Shown in pieces: positions 38,221 to 49,077 of a stretch of DNA of 64,000 nt. The position numbers were made by a program, and so were the translations under genes. Below the pieces are notes generated by a model. It saw only the letters and a program-made list of their open reading frames with translations, searched no databases and was not told the origin of the DNA. Where the stretch lies: assembly GCA_949825025.1 (NCBI GenBank), contig OX463784.1, positions 14,737,283 through 14,801,282 of the forward strand, in the 5' to 3' direction. The DNA comes from Siphlonurus alternatus. Taxonomy: Eukaryota > Arthropoda > Insecta > Ephemeroptera > Siphlonuridae. Positions within the stretch are counted from its first letter, which is position 1. Each line of letters opens with the position of its first letter.

Positions 38221-38898
38221 GCCACTATGTAGTTTTATAAAATATAAAAAAATGAGCTCTATAATATATATATCACGCAGACCAGAGAATGGACATGAGT
38301 GTCAGTGAATAGATGAGATAACACGCACGCTTATCTTCCAGCTATGTAAATGGACCAAAGAGGTTACCTTTCTCTAACTATCTTGGAAGTAAACGTATCC
38401 CAGGCGAGCAGATCGTGATAATCGTGACCCAGCCACGCCTCGGACCGTATCAAGTCCGGGCTTCGAGCCCCGTGCAACATACCCCCACCTTTCGTTTGTT
38501 ATTCAATCAGGTACTTGTGTGCATTATGTAATTGTTTATCTGAACTTTCATACTTGTTACATATCTCCATCGCAAATTATTCATAATAGTAATCTGTTTA
38601 TCGTCATATAATTACATATTTCGAATAGAAGTCAGTATTTAGAATTTCATTTTGATTTTCACACCTCCCTGTTATCACGGCCAATCATATATATGTAACT
38701 CTTATATCACGTGGTGTTAAGATTTTAATCATGGTTCAATTATATAAATAAATTAAAAAAAATTTAATTTATTTAGCAAAGAGAAATAAGGAATAAAATG
38801 TTTTAATTATTAAAAAAATGCAAAAAATAAATTTTTGTTTAAAAATGCACAAAATAAAAATAGGGTTTAATTTAATTTAAATTTCATTTTTACGTTTT
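38221..38898. other. Non-coding stretch with a tRNA-like remnant
   Basis: No gene seen. 38,416-38,490 is GC-richer and contains CCGGGCTTCGAGCCCCG, which resembles a pol III B box with its stem. This may be the head of a decayed SINE. Confidence 0.35.
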
Positions 38899-39145
38899 AC
38901 ATTTAATGAGATATTAAAATGTAAAATTTTTAGTGGCTTAATGGAAAGAAGGGGTAAAAATATGCTACTGTGAATTTTTTCAGATTTTTCTGACCGGCAA
39001 CATTTTTTTTAATTTTTATTGAAAGTCTATTTTTTAAAAATAGTTGCCGGTCTCAAAAAAATCTGAAAAAATTCACAGTAGCATATTTTTACCTCTTCAT
39101 TCGATTAAGCCATTAAAATTTTCACATTTTAATATCTCATTAAAA
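38899..39145. mobile_element. Hairpin element related to the CRE-core family, compact form
   Basis: Arms ATTTAATGAGATATTAAAAT and the complement flank inner arms TATGCTACTGTGAATTTTTTCAGATTTTT and their complement, with almost no loop. The motif order (GCTAC...TGATTTTTTCAGATTTTT...AAAATAGTTGCCGG) parallels the elements at 37,901, 48,085 and 54,846, but the CRE core is missing. Confidence 0.7.
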
Positions 39146-40531
39146 TATTTTACAAGGTATATGGCAGATTTTATTTTTTATGAATAAAAATAAGATTTTT
39201 AGATTAATACCCGGGATTAGGATAAAAATTGAGTTGATTTAATTTTAACATTTAAAATGCTATTAAATATTACCTCATAGATAACGAGAATTTCCGTTTA
39301 ATTTTTAAATATATTTTCATTTCTTGCGTGAGGCTGAGGCTAATGGCAGAAATTAAGCCTTCTTTATCTTCTATTGTGTTTCTGTAAACTTAATAAGGCC
39401 AAATCAGAATTTCGTTTAGCAATACACAGATTTTTAAGTAGATGGCCCAAGAAACCGATTAATATCATATGCAATACAATTAATTTATAAAAATGCTTAC
39501 GTAGGATTAATTTTGAGCACAAATAATATTGGTTAGCAGAATGCAGAAACTCCATTTATATTAACTATTTTTCGTTATAATGAAATGAAGCATAATATAA
39601 TATTTAATATATATTTAACAATATTTTAAGTGAAACCTTTTTTGCGACCAACAGCCATAGGGATAATATTGTAAAACCCTGCATGGACACTCTGGATAGT
39701 ACCACATGTTATAAACGTTCATAACAATAAAAGAATATAATATTTCCATACATTTTCTTTTCAAATTTTATATTTTGAGTCATCTGTTGATGATATATAA
39801 CAAGAATATTCACATAATTCGAACAATTGTAATAAATCTTCCGCAAACAATAAAATTTATGATTATTTTCCTATATAGGTGTTGTAACTAAAATATAAAA
39901 ATTCTCGAATAAGTAAGATTTGGCCGATGTCACGAAGCGATCACAAACCCGGAAAACACGTTGTAATTTCGTGCCAAAGATCTATCACATAAGTTACAAT
40001 TCAACTGAGCCAACAATCACAAAATCACTTTCTAGTTATATGGCGCATCAGCATCAATCGCCAGAAACGTAATAAAATGTAACACGTATACTGTGAAATG
40101 TAACACTTTTAATTAATTAATATTTATTACATATAAGTATATTAATTGGATAAGCTGGGACCATAAATTTGCTTTTAAATGATGAATGATATGTTGGACA
40201 TGATCAATAATGTGTCTCATCCTCCAAATTTAGTGTCAGCCCTACCTCAATGAAACTAATCGAGGTTAAAAGAAACATTTGTCTTTCTGGGTAACTCCTT
40301 CCTGAATCGCACCATTTTTTTTTTTTTTTTTTAATTCTTGCACCGACCATCATATCAAAGGTTTTCATGGTTCCCTCAGCCTTAGGTCATAAATACAAAT
40401 TTAATATTGAAATGTACTATCATAACGTGAAATTACCTACAGTGTTGGTAACCCTTTAAAACAAACAAATTATATAAAAAATTAAAATTATTTGTTTTTT
40501 AATGAACAAAATTATAAAATTTTAAGACGTA
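39146..40531. other. Non-coding stretch
   Basis: AT-rich. No supported gene; a 63-codon minus-strand frame at 39,364-39,555 lacks splice or promoter support. 40,342-40,386 ('accgaccatcatatcaaaggttttcatggttccctcagcctta') matches the SINE core motif. Confidence 0.45.
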
Positions 40532-40592
40532 GGGGGTGCAGCTCAGGGGTAGAGCAAGCAGAAGGTCCCGGATTCGATCCCCGGCACCTCCA
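40532..40592 (+). pseudogene. tRNA pseudogene lacking the anticodon arm (Cys/Ala-like)
   Basis: GGGGGTG and CACCTCC form a complete 7-bp acceptor stem. A D-arm with GCTCAGGGGTAGAGC (A box) and a T-arm TCCCGGATTCGATCCCCGG (B box) follow in order. The length is only about 61 bases: the segment between the D-arm and the variable loop is about 11 bases too short, so the anticodon stem and loop cannot form. Both internal pol III boxes are intact. It could be a broken tRNA gene or the head of a SINE. Confidence 0.7.
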
Positions 40593-40756
40593 AACATTTT
40601 TCTAATTTATAATATTTTTTTTTATTATTATCTTTTTACATGCATATATTATTAATTATTTTACCCATATTTCTGAAGCTGCGTTTTTAACCCTTTGTAT
40701 GTATTATAATATACTTGATTACATATCTACATATATCTACATATATCTATCTATCT

Positions 40757-40759
40757 ATA

Positions 40760-40816
<57 letters not shown>
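40757..40816. repeat. (TA)n microsatellite
   Basis: About 28 uninterrupted TA units preceded by TATC/TATG variants from about 40,725. Confidence 0.9.
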
Positions 40817-40819
<3 letters not shown>

Positions 40820-40899
40820 TATATGTATTTAAATTAGAACTACCACTATTTGTTTGTAAATTATGGACTAGTGGACTAGTGAGTTTTCTTAAAAATATT

Positions 40900-41215
40900 T
40901 GGATTAAATTCCCACAAGAAGAGTATCGACTTCAAAAAATTGAATACAGAAATAAAAAGATTGTGCAAAGTTATCGACTAAGTTTTTTTTAGATCTTTTA
41001 GATACCAGAAATTATTGCTAAAATTTATTCAAAGTTCATGTTGAGGCCCCTTTTAATCTTCAATCCTTTTAATAAGAAGTGACACCTCTCTGTACTTTCA
41101 AAGTTTGCATGAAAATAGTTCTTGGTCTTTAAAAAATCTAAAAAAATATTAAAATAACTTAACTCTGTACTCTCTCCATTCCTACAATAAAAAAATAGGT
41201 CGATCATTCCAATTT
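40900..41215. mobile_element. Degenerate hairpin of the CRE-core family
   Basis: The motif order 'gcaaagttatcgactaagttttttttagatcttttagatacc' and, inverted, 'ttggtctttaaaaaatctaaaaaaatattaaaataacttaactctgtactctctccatt' parallels the 37,901 family, but arms and core are heavily decayed. Confidence 0.5.
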
Positions 41216-41227
41216 AGGTGAGATTAT

Positions 41228-41570
41228 TTAGATAAGCACCAGAGCCGAATAATGATGATGAACACTCTTGCCAGATGGAGATGTTACGGTCCAGCATTTT
41301 TTATACACAAGCAGAGAGATCCCGGGAAACCTTTCTCTCTGCCTATCTCTCGCAGCCACGATAAGAAAAAAGTCCTCAAACACTTGGGGTTGTGAATAAA
41401 GTTCACCAGGGCCACTTATATAGATGGAGAGTCTTTCCAAACTAATAGGCCAGGCCCACGTGATGTCACTGCAACGCATATTGTATACTTTACAGGAGCC
41501 TGCCGCGCCATAGTGTTGTGTTTCATCAGTAGCTTGTATAAGGGGAGAAAATGTAGTATGATACGGCAAT
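41228..41570. other. GC-richer block with a TATA-like motif on the minus strand
   Basis: Both strands have open frames (113 codons minus, about 54 plus), with no splice pairing. On the minus strand GGCCTATTAGTTTGGAAAGA is followed by CTATATAAGTGGCC (about 41,410-41,423), a good TATA box, but no convincing coding exon follows. It could be a promoter with a non-coding first exon, or a repeat. Confidence 0.25.
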
Positions 41571-42444
41571 TATTACATTTATATCATTTTCATATCATCT
41601 GCTAGTAGTGCTAGTTTATAAAGAATTTACAATTTACATATTCATGTACTTAAATAATTATACCTGGCAACAAAATCAATTTTTCTAATTTAATATTTTT
41701 TTTTGTCAATGGTTTTAAGCGTACGATATGACAACATAGGGGAAGAGAGGGGAGGTAAACAGCTGAGCGTTATCCTGTAAGTAGGCAACCCAACAATCTT
41801 GTGGCGCTGCCCTAGAGCCACGCTGGCAAAAGAAAACAATCTAAGGGCTAGAGGTCACACTCAAAGGGTAACCCCCAGCCCATATGTCCTTCCTGGGCGC
41901 GGGGGGACACTCTCCGCGAGCCAGGACAAGAGCGTATTATATGCTCTTATTTTTCCATGGCTGGATGCCCAAATTATTATTATTTGATTAGTAAATAATT
42001 ACACATTTTACTATTATCTTGAAAAAAATTGAATGATTAATTCATATTGGTCAATTCTTTTAGGGAGTAACTAATTTAAAGATTTAAGTACTAAAATTAT
42101 TTTAGTTAATATGAAATCACGTTGCATCCTAGAAAATCAAACACACCTGCATACTCTAACGCGTTATTAACTATGTTGGTTTTATTTAATCCTCGGCTAA
42201 CGATGTTTTAAGTCATTATTTACGATTTTACGTCAGAAACTTTCCCTCTTGCAATAAACAAAATCATCAGACTAATTAATTTTTGATTGAATCCGTGAGC
42301 GTGCAATGTTTTATTAGAAAATTTCTTGTCGAAACTTTCATACTTGATTAGTTATTAGTAAATTTTATATTATCATTTATACCTCATATCTAATATACAA
42401 TACAGAAAAATTTTACCAGATAGTATATACAAATATTACTTATT
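41571..42444. other. Non-coding stretch
   Basis: 41,750-41,950 is GC-richer and reads like a decayed repeat fragment. The remainder is AT-rich without gene signals. Confidence 0.4.
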
Positions 42445-42665
42445 AAGGCGGATTCACATGGCGATTTCCAGCATGCGACGCGAAGCGAATAATGCGCACT
42501 TGCTGTAAAATCCAATGGCAGCCATATTTGGCGATTAAAAAAAAGAGCATCGTAATTTAACGCGATATTCGCGGCCGCAATGACGAATTCGCTTCCGTAT
42601 AGGATTTCACAACTTGTGTGACAAAATCGCATCGCATCGCCATTGTCACCATCTGAATCCGCCTT
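42445..42665. mobile_element. MITE with GGCGGATTCA termini, copy 1
   Basis: Terminal inverted repeats AAGGCGGATTCACATGGCGAT and the complementary end (CGCCATTG...TGAATCCGCCTT) bound a 221-base element matching 62,945-63,170 through most of its length (shared blocks such as AATAATGCGCACTTGCTGT and AGCATCGTAATT). TTAA at the left and TTTA at the right may be a decayed TTAA duplication. No protein coded. Confidence 0.8.
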
Positions 42666-42679
42666 TATATGGTATCTAT

Positions 42680-43075
42680 ATTTGTTTGTTTAACCGACGA
42701 CAACGCAAACACCTGCGAACGACCCCGCCACTCCCCGCTAAAACCTTCCTACCACTTCTCGGGGTTCTGTGGGTGGTACGACCGCTTGTCGATACCGGCG
42801 ATCGAGCCCGCGTTTCCGGTACCTGAATTCCTTAATCGCATTCCAAGGGCCGCTCAGGTTTTTTCACAACTATAAGATGGGCACCAGCACTGCTTAGCGG
42901 CAGACCCTGGTCCCATCCCACCCGGGACGGTGTCCGGCAACCAAGAGTCGGGCTTGGCGGGCACCACCGGGGCGCCAGGGCCGACTTCCCTGGCTTCGAA
43001 CGCAAACGCCTGTGACCAACATAACCCTGCCAGCAGCGCCACTGCCATACGCGACAAATTTATAAAATTTAACAT
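42680..43075. other. GC-rich exon-like island, open on both strands
   Basis: This is the most GC-rich block in the window and abuts a MITE. Minus strand: an ATG at 43,073-43,075 and another at 43,046 open a frame with a good signal-peptide profile (MAVALLAGLCWSQAFAF), then a Gly/Pro-rich part and CWCPSYSC, stopping near 42,854; the same frame reopens to a KR site (GIDKRSYHPQNPEKW). Plus strand: a frame reads CERPRHSPLK through FCGWYDRLSIPAIEPAFPV, stops near 42,875, and reopens through 43,080. High GC keeps frames open by chance, so strand is undecided. I lean to the minus strand because of the signal peptide. Confidence 0.35.
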
Positions 43076-43701
43076 TTATAACTAAATTAAATTAAAATTT
43101 AATATTAAAGCTTTCTTTCTTTTATAAAATTATCAAAATTATTAAATTCGCAAGATTTTTTTAAACTAAATAATAAATAAATACATTGCGTACTTCTTTC
43201 TATTGATATTGTCTTCCATGTTACTTCTTACGCCTATTATGTAATTATAACTAATTATTTAATTATAATTCATCATCATTTAATTATAATTAAAGTATTG
43301 ACACAAATTGCTGGGAAATTACTTATTTAATTCTGCAATTCTATAAATATCTCTCACTTAAAATATTTTATATCGACATTAAAATTAAATTATTATATTC
43401 CTTGCAATTTCTAATTTAATTTGCTTTATAATTTTTGAGCATTAATGATTAAATAATAAATAAAAGGGGAGGAGGAATATAATATTCAGTTTTTAATTAT
43501 TCAAAGCTCTCAGGCTATTATATAAATGTGTGTATAATAGTCTTCACTCTTTATTAGTCCAACAAAATTTTAAACATAACACGTCAATTTAACCTTTTCA
43601 GAGAATTCACTCTCTTTTCTTAATATCCATTACAGCGTTAGCATACGACGTGAGAGAGAGAAAAAATGGTCTGGTCGGTGAAAAGTTGTTCCAATTATAA
43701 T

Positions 43702-43800
43702 TTATTTAGTGGACAGGAAGAAATTGAGAGCGTCGACCGCCGGACAAACTTCCGCCCTTCCGATGTAGCGCGTGTTGTCTCGCACGAACAGCAAATTACG
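43702..43800. other. Exon-like island, strand unresolved
   Basis: On the plus strand an acceptor (AATTTATTTAG, ending near 43,707), an open segment GQEEIESVDRRTNFRPSDVA and a donor AC|GTAAAAGT (near 43,798) make a tidy internal exon of about 90 bases. On the minus strand the same block is the end of a 72-codon frame from an ATG at 43,918-43,920 to TAA (43,702-43,704), with AATAAA overlapping the stop. Composition is clearly richer in GC than the flanks. No homology recognised. Confidence 0.3.
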
Positions 43801-44049
43801 TAAAAGTATCGAAAATATTACTGCATTAACATCCCAATGTATTGTTTTATGGGCAACATGCATGATTTTTTTTTTATTGCAAACTTGAGTATATTGTCGC
43901 GGTTTACTTTGACCGGACATATTTATAAGGGTGGGAGTTGTGGGGGTTGATATAATTTATTATTATCTAAATAACTACACATATATTCTATGGTCATCCT
44001 TTATTTAAATTCTAATATATACGTACAAAAAGGTCGATGAAGACATACG

Positions 44050-44337
44050 TTACCATGTCCAGGTGGAGGGATGGCGCGCTGCTAACTGTTTTCTGTCCAG
44101 TCCCGGTCTGACACCCTGGCCTGGCTCGCTCCTACACTTCTCTCTTGCTGCGTCAGCTATCCTGACACAGCTCGAGCGGAAGCGAAGAGGCGACAGCACC
44201 AAGAATGTCTTACCTTTGAACTGTACAGTAAACTGCACAAGAACCACCACCCTCCTGTCTGTGACAATATAGAGCCTCAAGTTATGTATTGTTATTTTTT
44301 CCCAAAATAACAGACTTAAAATTTTGCTGCAAAACAT
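44050..44337. other. Exon-like island, strand unresolved
   Basis: The plus strand has a strong acceptor (AACTGTTTTCTGTCCAG, ending near 44,100) followed by a 67-codon frame (SRSDTLAWLAPTLLSCC ... HQECLTFELYSKLHKN) ending TAA. The minus strand has an acceptor (CTATATTGTCACAG), a beta-strand-like frame (RRVVVLVQFTVQFKGKTFLV) and donors AAAG|GTAAGA and CATG|GTAACG. The minus-strand exon starts in a phase able to follow the Kal1 exon at 58,705, but that is a one-in-three chance. I cannot choose between the strands. Confidence 0.3.
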
Positions 44338-44339
44338 TG

Positions 44340-45760
44340 TGACGTCATAGTCACGTAATGCCTTTTCTTATTATTACATGTTAAATATTTGCATGACTGT
44401 GATATCAGTACGATTTTAAGAAGGTACAAAAATATTTACTCTATATAATAAAAATAAAAATATTTAAATATTTAACTTGAGGTCGTGTATAATACAAATA
44501 TGCAATTAAAACAAGTCATGCAGGTTGTCCTTTGAATACATATTTCTAGCTATTATATAATTTCTATACTTCTTAATAACTTACTAACTCGAGCATTCCT
44601 CACCCCTCTAACTTATATGTTTTAATGGTTCATCTAGAATGCGGTAGATTACGGCATTTACTTATGACCGAGAGAACTGTGGAAAACTAAAAAATGAATG
44701 AATACAATTTAATTTTGTTAATGATTCAAAGCAAGGGCAACTACATACTGGAAAAATATAATAATTTATCATTGGATGCTATTTTTTCATTCTAAATATA
44801 TATCCAGCTCTTAACCAAGGCAGGCCTGATTATTTTATTATTTACTTAAGGGATACTAAATATTAATTATATTTTATTGATCCAAAAATTCGAATCAAAC
44901 TTTTCATATAAATTTGTCGCTTGTATTCATATAGGAAATAAAATGTAACGTTAAAAAGAAATTTAAATTTAACTTCCGTGTATCCGGTAAAACCCTTTTT
45001 ATTTTTACTGTTTCATATATTGAGGTAAAAAAAAAATACCTGTTTAAAAGCACACTCTCTAGTTCAACATGAATGTTTTGACATGTCAATTACCAATTAC
45101 ATTAACCAAGTGATGTTCTAACTAAAGCAAGTCCTCACATGTTTGTGTGTAATGCTAAACTGAAGAAACGACAATATAATATGTTAGAGTTCTCTGTAAA
45201 TAGAAACATGCTTGTTTTATTTTGTTTTATCAGAGCCATATGTAATATAGTTCTGATTTTATAAATTCATTTATTTCGGCTTTGCTTTCTAATCAAATTT
45301 ATCTTATTTTTAAACGAATAATAAAAAATATAAATTTTATAATTTAAGTAATAAATCGTACTTATCATCAAGGGGACAAATTAATTGTGGGTGAAATCCA
45401 GGTTTTCATTACAATGTAATTACTCGTATGCGATTTGTTGGCCATTTCAAAGCATTATTTGTTGTCTTGTTAAACTAATTGTTAAAACTTAAAATAAAAC
45501 TAATATTTTTTTTCACAACAGTTTTAAAAAAATTAATTAATTTTTTACTAAAAAAAAAATCATCGGAAATTTTTTTGTACTAAAAGTTACTAAACTACTT
45601 TTAAAATTATTTTAAATTTAATAGAGAATAAGTATGCATAGAAAATAAATTAATTTAAGTCACAAAAGAATTAGACCTGATGGACATTATTTAACCGTAC
45701 AAGCTGATTGTCATTATTCGTACCAAGAAGAAGAAAATTATATTAGAAAAATTACTGCAC
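44340..45760. other. AT-rich non-coding stretch
   Basis: No gene seen on either strand. Confidence 0.5.
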
Positions 45761-46180
45761 TTAAGGGCATTGGGTGTAGCACCGGTAGTTGGCAACACTG
45801 ACATATCTTCACCATGTTAATTTTTTATCCTTGCTCCTCGGAGTAATTTTTATGCTAGAGCTAAGCTGATTGCTGTAGTATCAAGATAATTAGTAGCCCA
45901 AGTGCACAATTTGGCTAAATAAAGCCTGATTTAAAGAAAAGTATTTTTTAGTATTTTTTAAATTTACATGCATTTTTTTAAAATATATAAAAAAAAATAC
46001 TTTTCTTTAAATCAGGCTTTATTTAACCAAATTGTGCACTTGGGCTACTAATTATCTTGATACTACAGCAATCAGCTTAGCTCTAGCATAAAAATTACTC
46101 CGAGGAGTAAGGATAAAAAATTAACATGGTGAAGATACGTCAGTGTTGCTAACTACCAGTGCTACACCCAAATCCCTTAA
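45761..46180. mobile_element. 420-bp foldback element flanked by TTAA
   Basis: Arms of about 190 bases, TTAAGGGCATTGGGTGTAGC ... and the complement ending GCTACACCCAAATCCCTTAA, meet around a short AT-rich loop near 45,965. The arms differ at only a handful of positions. TTAA at both edges looks like a piggyBac-type target duplication. There is no coding sequence. A transcript across it would fold into a very long hairpin. Confidence 0.85.
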
Positions 46181-46323
46181 ATTGTGTAATATTGTGAAAT
46201 AGTTTCTCCTATACCTTGTCTCTTTAAAGAGAAATTTAGTACATATTTTGAATGACATTGTTGAGTTTTACGTTGAAAAGGTAATTTAAATTTTCAGCAT
46301 GCTTTAAAAAGTAATAGCTAATG

Positions 46324-46456
46324 ACGTGTAAACAACTTCAACCTGTCAATCTTCCACGTCGTTCGTTCACTGCCCTCCAACAAGTGCGAACATGCTAAAG
46401 TAGTTTATGGTGACCGCTGGCTGTCAAAAACTCAAAAACCTACCACTACATTGAAA
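46324..46456 (+). other. Possible 5' non-coding exon of the RING gene
   Basis: A GC-richer segment ends at a consensus donor TTGAAA|GTGAGT (46,457). The frame across it (NLSIFHVVRSLPSNKCEHAK and onward) is open stop to stop for 78 codons but has no ATG. No acceptor is evident at its left, so a first exon is the simplest reading. Linkage to the RING gene is by position and strand only. Confidence 0.25.
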
Positions 46457-47439
46457 GTGAGTCATTACGACGTTTCAAACAAAACGAACAGTTGTCGCAT
46501 TAAATTAATGATTGTACCGGAAATAGATGGTTCTTACGAAAAATCACAATTACTCTAAATTTATTCATAGATATAATATTGCAATGTCGAGTAAAATAAA
46601 TTTAAAATGTTTTTTAGCGTCAATGTGAGATTGCTTAATTCTTAAATTGGGAATTTTTAAATTAATTTGTCTATATTATTGACAGAAATAAACATAAATT
46701 CTCATGTTGTGACATGAAAATATTGGTTAATGTTTCATGTTTATACTTAAAAAAGAAAATTCTTTCAATTTTCAATAAATTTATTGGCAATGAACTCACA
46801 CAGATCATAATTGATTATCACCGAAATATATCTTGATCATGAATAATATAAAAAAACTTTTGCATAAATTAGACTAACGTACGTAAGAAACGAAATTTGA
46901 TTTAATTAGTATAGAAATCCCTCATTATACAAACAAGAATATAAGCAATTTCAAAATTTTAAATATATATAATTAAATTATAATATAAGGTTTTATTTTT
47001 ATAAATTAATAGTTATTATCGATTATAAAATTTTAAAAAATATCAATAATTATCAATAATAATTAAGGGCAATAATATTTTTCAATAATTTATGCACACT
47101 TTTTTTAAGCATTAAAAAAAAAAAAAAATAATGCATTAAACTCTCTACGTACTTAAATGAAAATTATAACCCAGGGGGATCATCATGCTCACTCTAAAAA
47201 AGTAGGGACAATTTCCTAATATTTTACTAGATAATCTCAATATGAAATTAATATTCATTTTAACAATAATTATTCAATTTTAATAATATATATGATTGTG
47301 CTGAATTGATTAGATATAATATTTTATTTAGATAATTCTTTTAAAACTCCCCCACAAATAAACATGAAAATTTTAGGGGAGGAGTCATATTTTTGTGGTA
47401 GTGGGGATGACAGGGTTGAACTTGAACGGCAAAGCTGCT

Positions 47440-47570
47440 CTTTTCAAAACACCTTCATCACTTGTTGGCGAGAACAGGGAGGTGCGTGAGCTCAGCTAGT
47501 TGAGACAAAAGTGTAACAAACACGCTGAAATATTTCTTGACTTCTGGTGTTGTAAGCTGCAAGGGACCTC
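47440..47570 (+). other. Possible alternative 5' non-coding exon of the RING gene
   Basis: A GC-richer stretch ends in a perfect donor GGACCTC|GTAAGT (47,571). No long reading frame crosses it. It lies 1.3 kb before the first coding exon on the same strand, which suits a 5' UTR exon. The transcription start is not defined. Confidence 0.3.
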
Positions 47571-48084
47571 GTAAGTAAAATTGAGAAGTTATTCTCGTGT
47601 AAATTGTTGTATTATTTTTTTTAATTAATTCATTATATTAATCCGAATCACTTCAATCAATTCGACATTGAATTATTTTAACTAGAATGCAACCGCCAAC
47701 CGCAGTAAAATTAGATATTTATTCCTGATTTAATAACGTAATGATTATTTATTAAATAATATTCAATATTAACTTGCATTGTAATTAATAATTATTAATA
47801 ACACTAATATACTTTTAAAAAGCAGTTATTTTTTATTATAATTATTTTATGTTAAATTTTTTTAATAATCATTTTTAAAAATAATTTTTTTATTAAAATG
47901 AAATGTTTTAATTTAATACGAATTATAAGGTTTTGAATTAATACCATTATACACCATATGAGAAAGTTATAATTAAAAATTATCTTTTTACTATAGATGA
48001 TGATATAATATTTATCAGATTATCAGTATATATGAAATGTATTTTGCAAAAAAATAGTTATTGCTTTAATAAGATTTGTTCATA

Positions 48085-48423
48085 CAATGGACAACATACA
48101 TGAAAAAATTTTATTGCATAAATGAATAGAGAGTACCAAATTATGCTACTCTGAATTCTTTCAGATTTTTTTGAGACCCAGAACTATTTTTAAATAATTA
48201 TTGAAAGTGCGGCCACGCCCCCTGGAGGCGTCAATAGGCGTCCAGTCTCCATCCTTTTTATTAAGGCTGCAGGGGTGCCAACTGAAATCACAGGACTTTC
48301 AATAATTATTTAAAAATAGTTCCGGGTTTCAAAAAAATCTGAAAAAAATTCAGAGTAGCATAATTTGGTACCATCAATTCATTTCTGCATGCAGTAAATT
48401 TTTTTCATGTATGTTGTCCATTG
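48085..48423. mobile_element. Hairpin MITE of the CRE-core family, variant core
   Basis: Arms CAATGGACAACATACATGAA and complement flank the shared inner arms (ATTATGCTACTCTGAATTCTTTCAG..., TTGAAAGTGC...). The middle is replaced by a different GC-rich segment (CGGCCACGCCCCCTGGAGGC) without TGACGTCA. It sits about 0.5 kb upstream of the first coding exon of the RING gene. Confidence 0.75.
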
Positions 48424-48926
48424 CATAATAACTTGTAATATATTGTACAGTAATGGTTATGGTTATAATTTCTGTATAATTTTTACTATTTAATTTCCAA
48501 TATTTGTACAAATCAAAATGTGGAAGGACTTTTCTTGCCATAAAAGCAGCTGTTCAGCAGCTTATTATGTTGTCATCAAAAATATTTTAGTATGATTCAT
48601 TTTTAAAATTATTTAATATTATACAGGGAATTTAAACTGGAATGAAATTAACTTCATATTATATTGTGCAACGTAACACAATTACTAAAAATGATTATTT
48701 CTAAATTAATCGCCCTCTGCATTTTTTTTTTTATAATTAACAACTATTTTGTAACAAAAAAAATATTAAAATTTGATATCACAAACTGATGTTGGTGGTT
48801 TGTATATTTTTTATATCCCCAATCCAGTACTCCATACTACCTTACACTGATCGCCATACTCATTGCTTTCCTCTCCAATTTATGAAGGTAATAAAGATTA
48901 TTATTCCAGTACCAACATCGCCCGTG

Positions 48927-49077
48927 ATGTCAGCTCCTCTCCTCCACTCGTCGCTCCACCAGGGTGAATGGCGACTGGTGCGCGGTCTACAAGTGGTACT
49001 CATCGCCCGCAAGTTGAAGAAGACGACGTTGTTAGCCTTCCTCAGGGAGAATGGAACCGAGCCGAACGCCACTTCCA
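48927..49077 (+). CDS. RING gene, first recognised coding exon
   Basis: Open frame of 50 codons plus one base up to CCA|GTGAGT. Two acceptors are possible: ATCCCCAATCCAG near 48,828, with the better pyrimidine tract, or TTATTCCAG near 48,910. The other two frames are closed by stops. Confidence 0.6.

Noticed and set aside
48860..49072. 70-codon minus-strand frame over the first RING exon
   Set aside because: Plus-strand donor, phase continuity with four further exons and the C-terminal RING identify the plus strand as coding.
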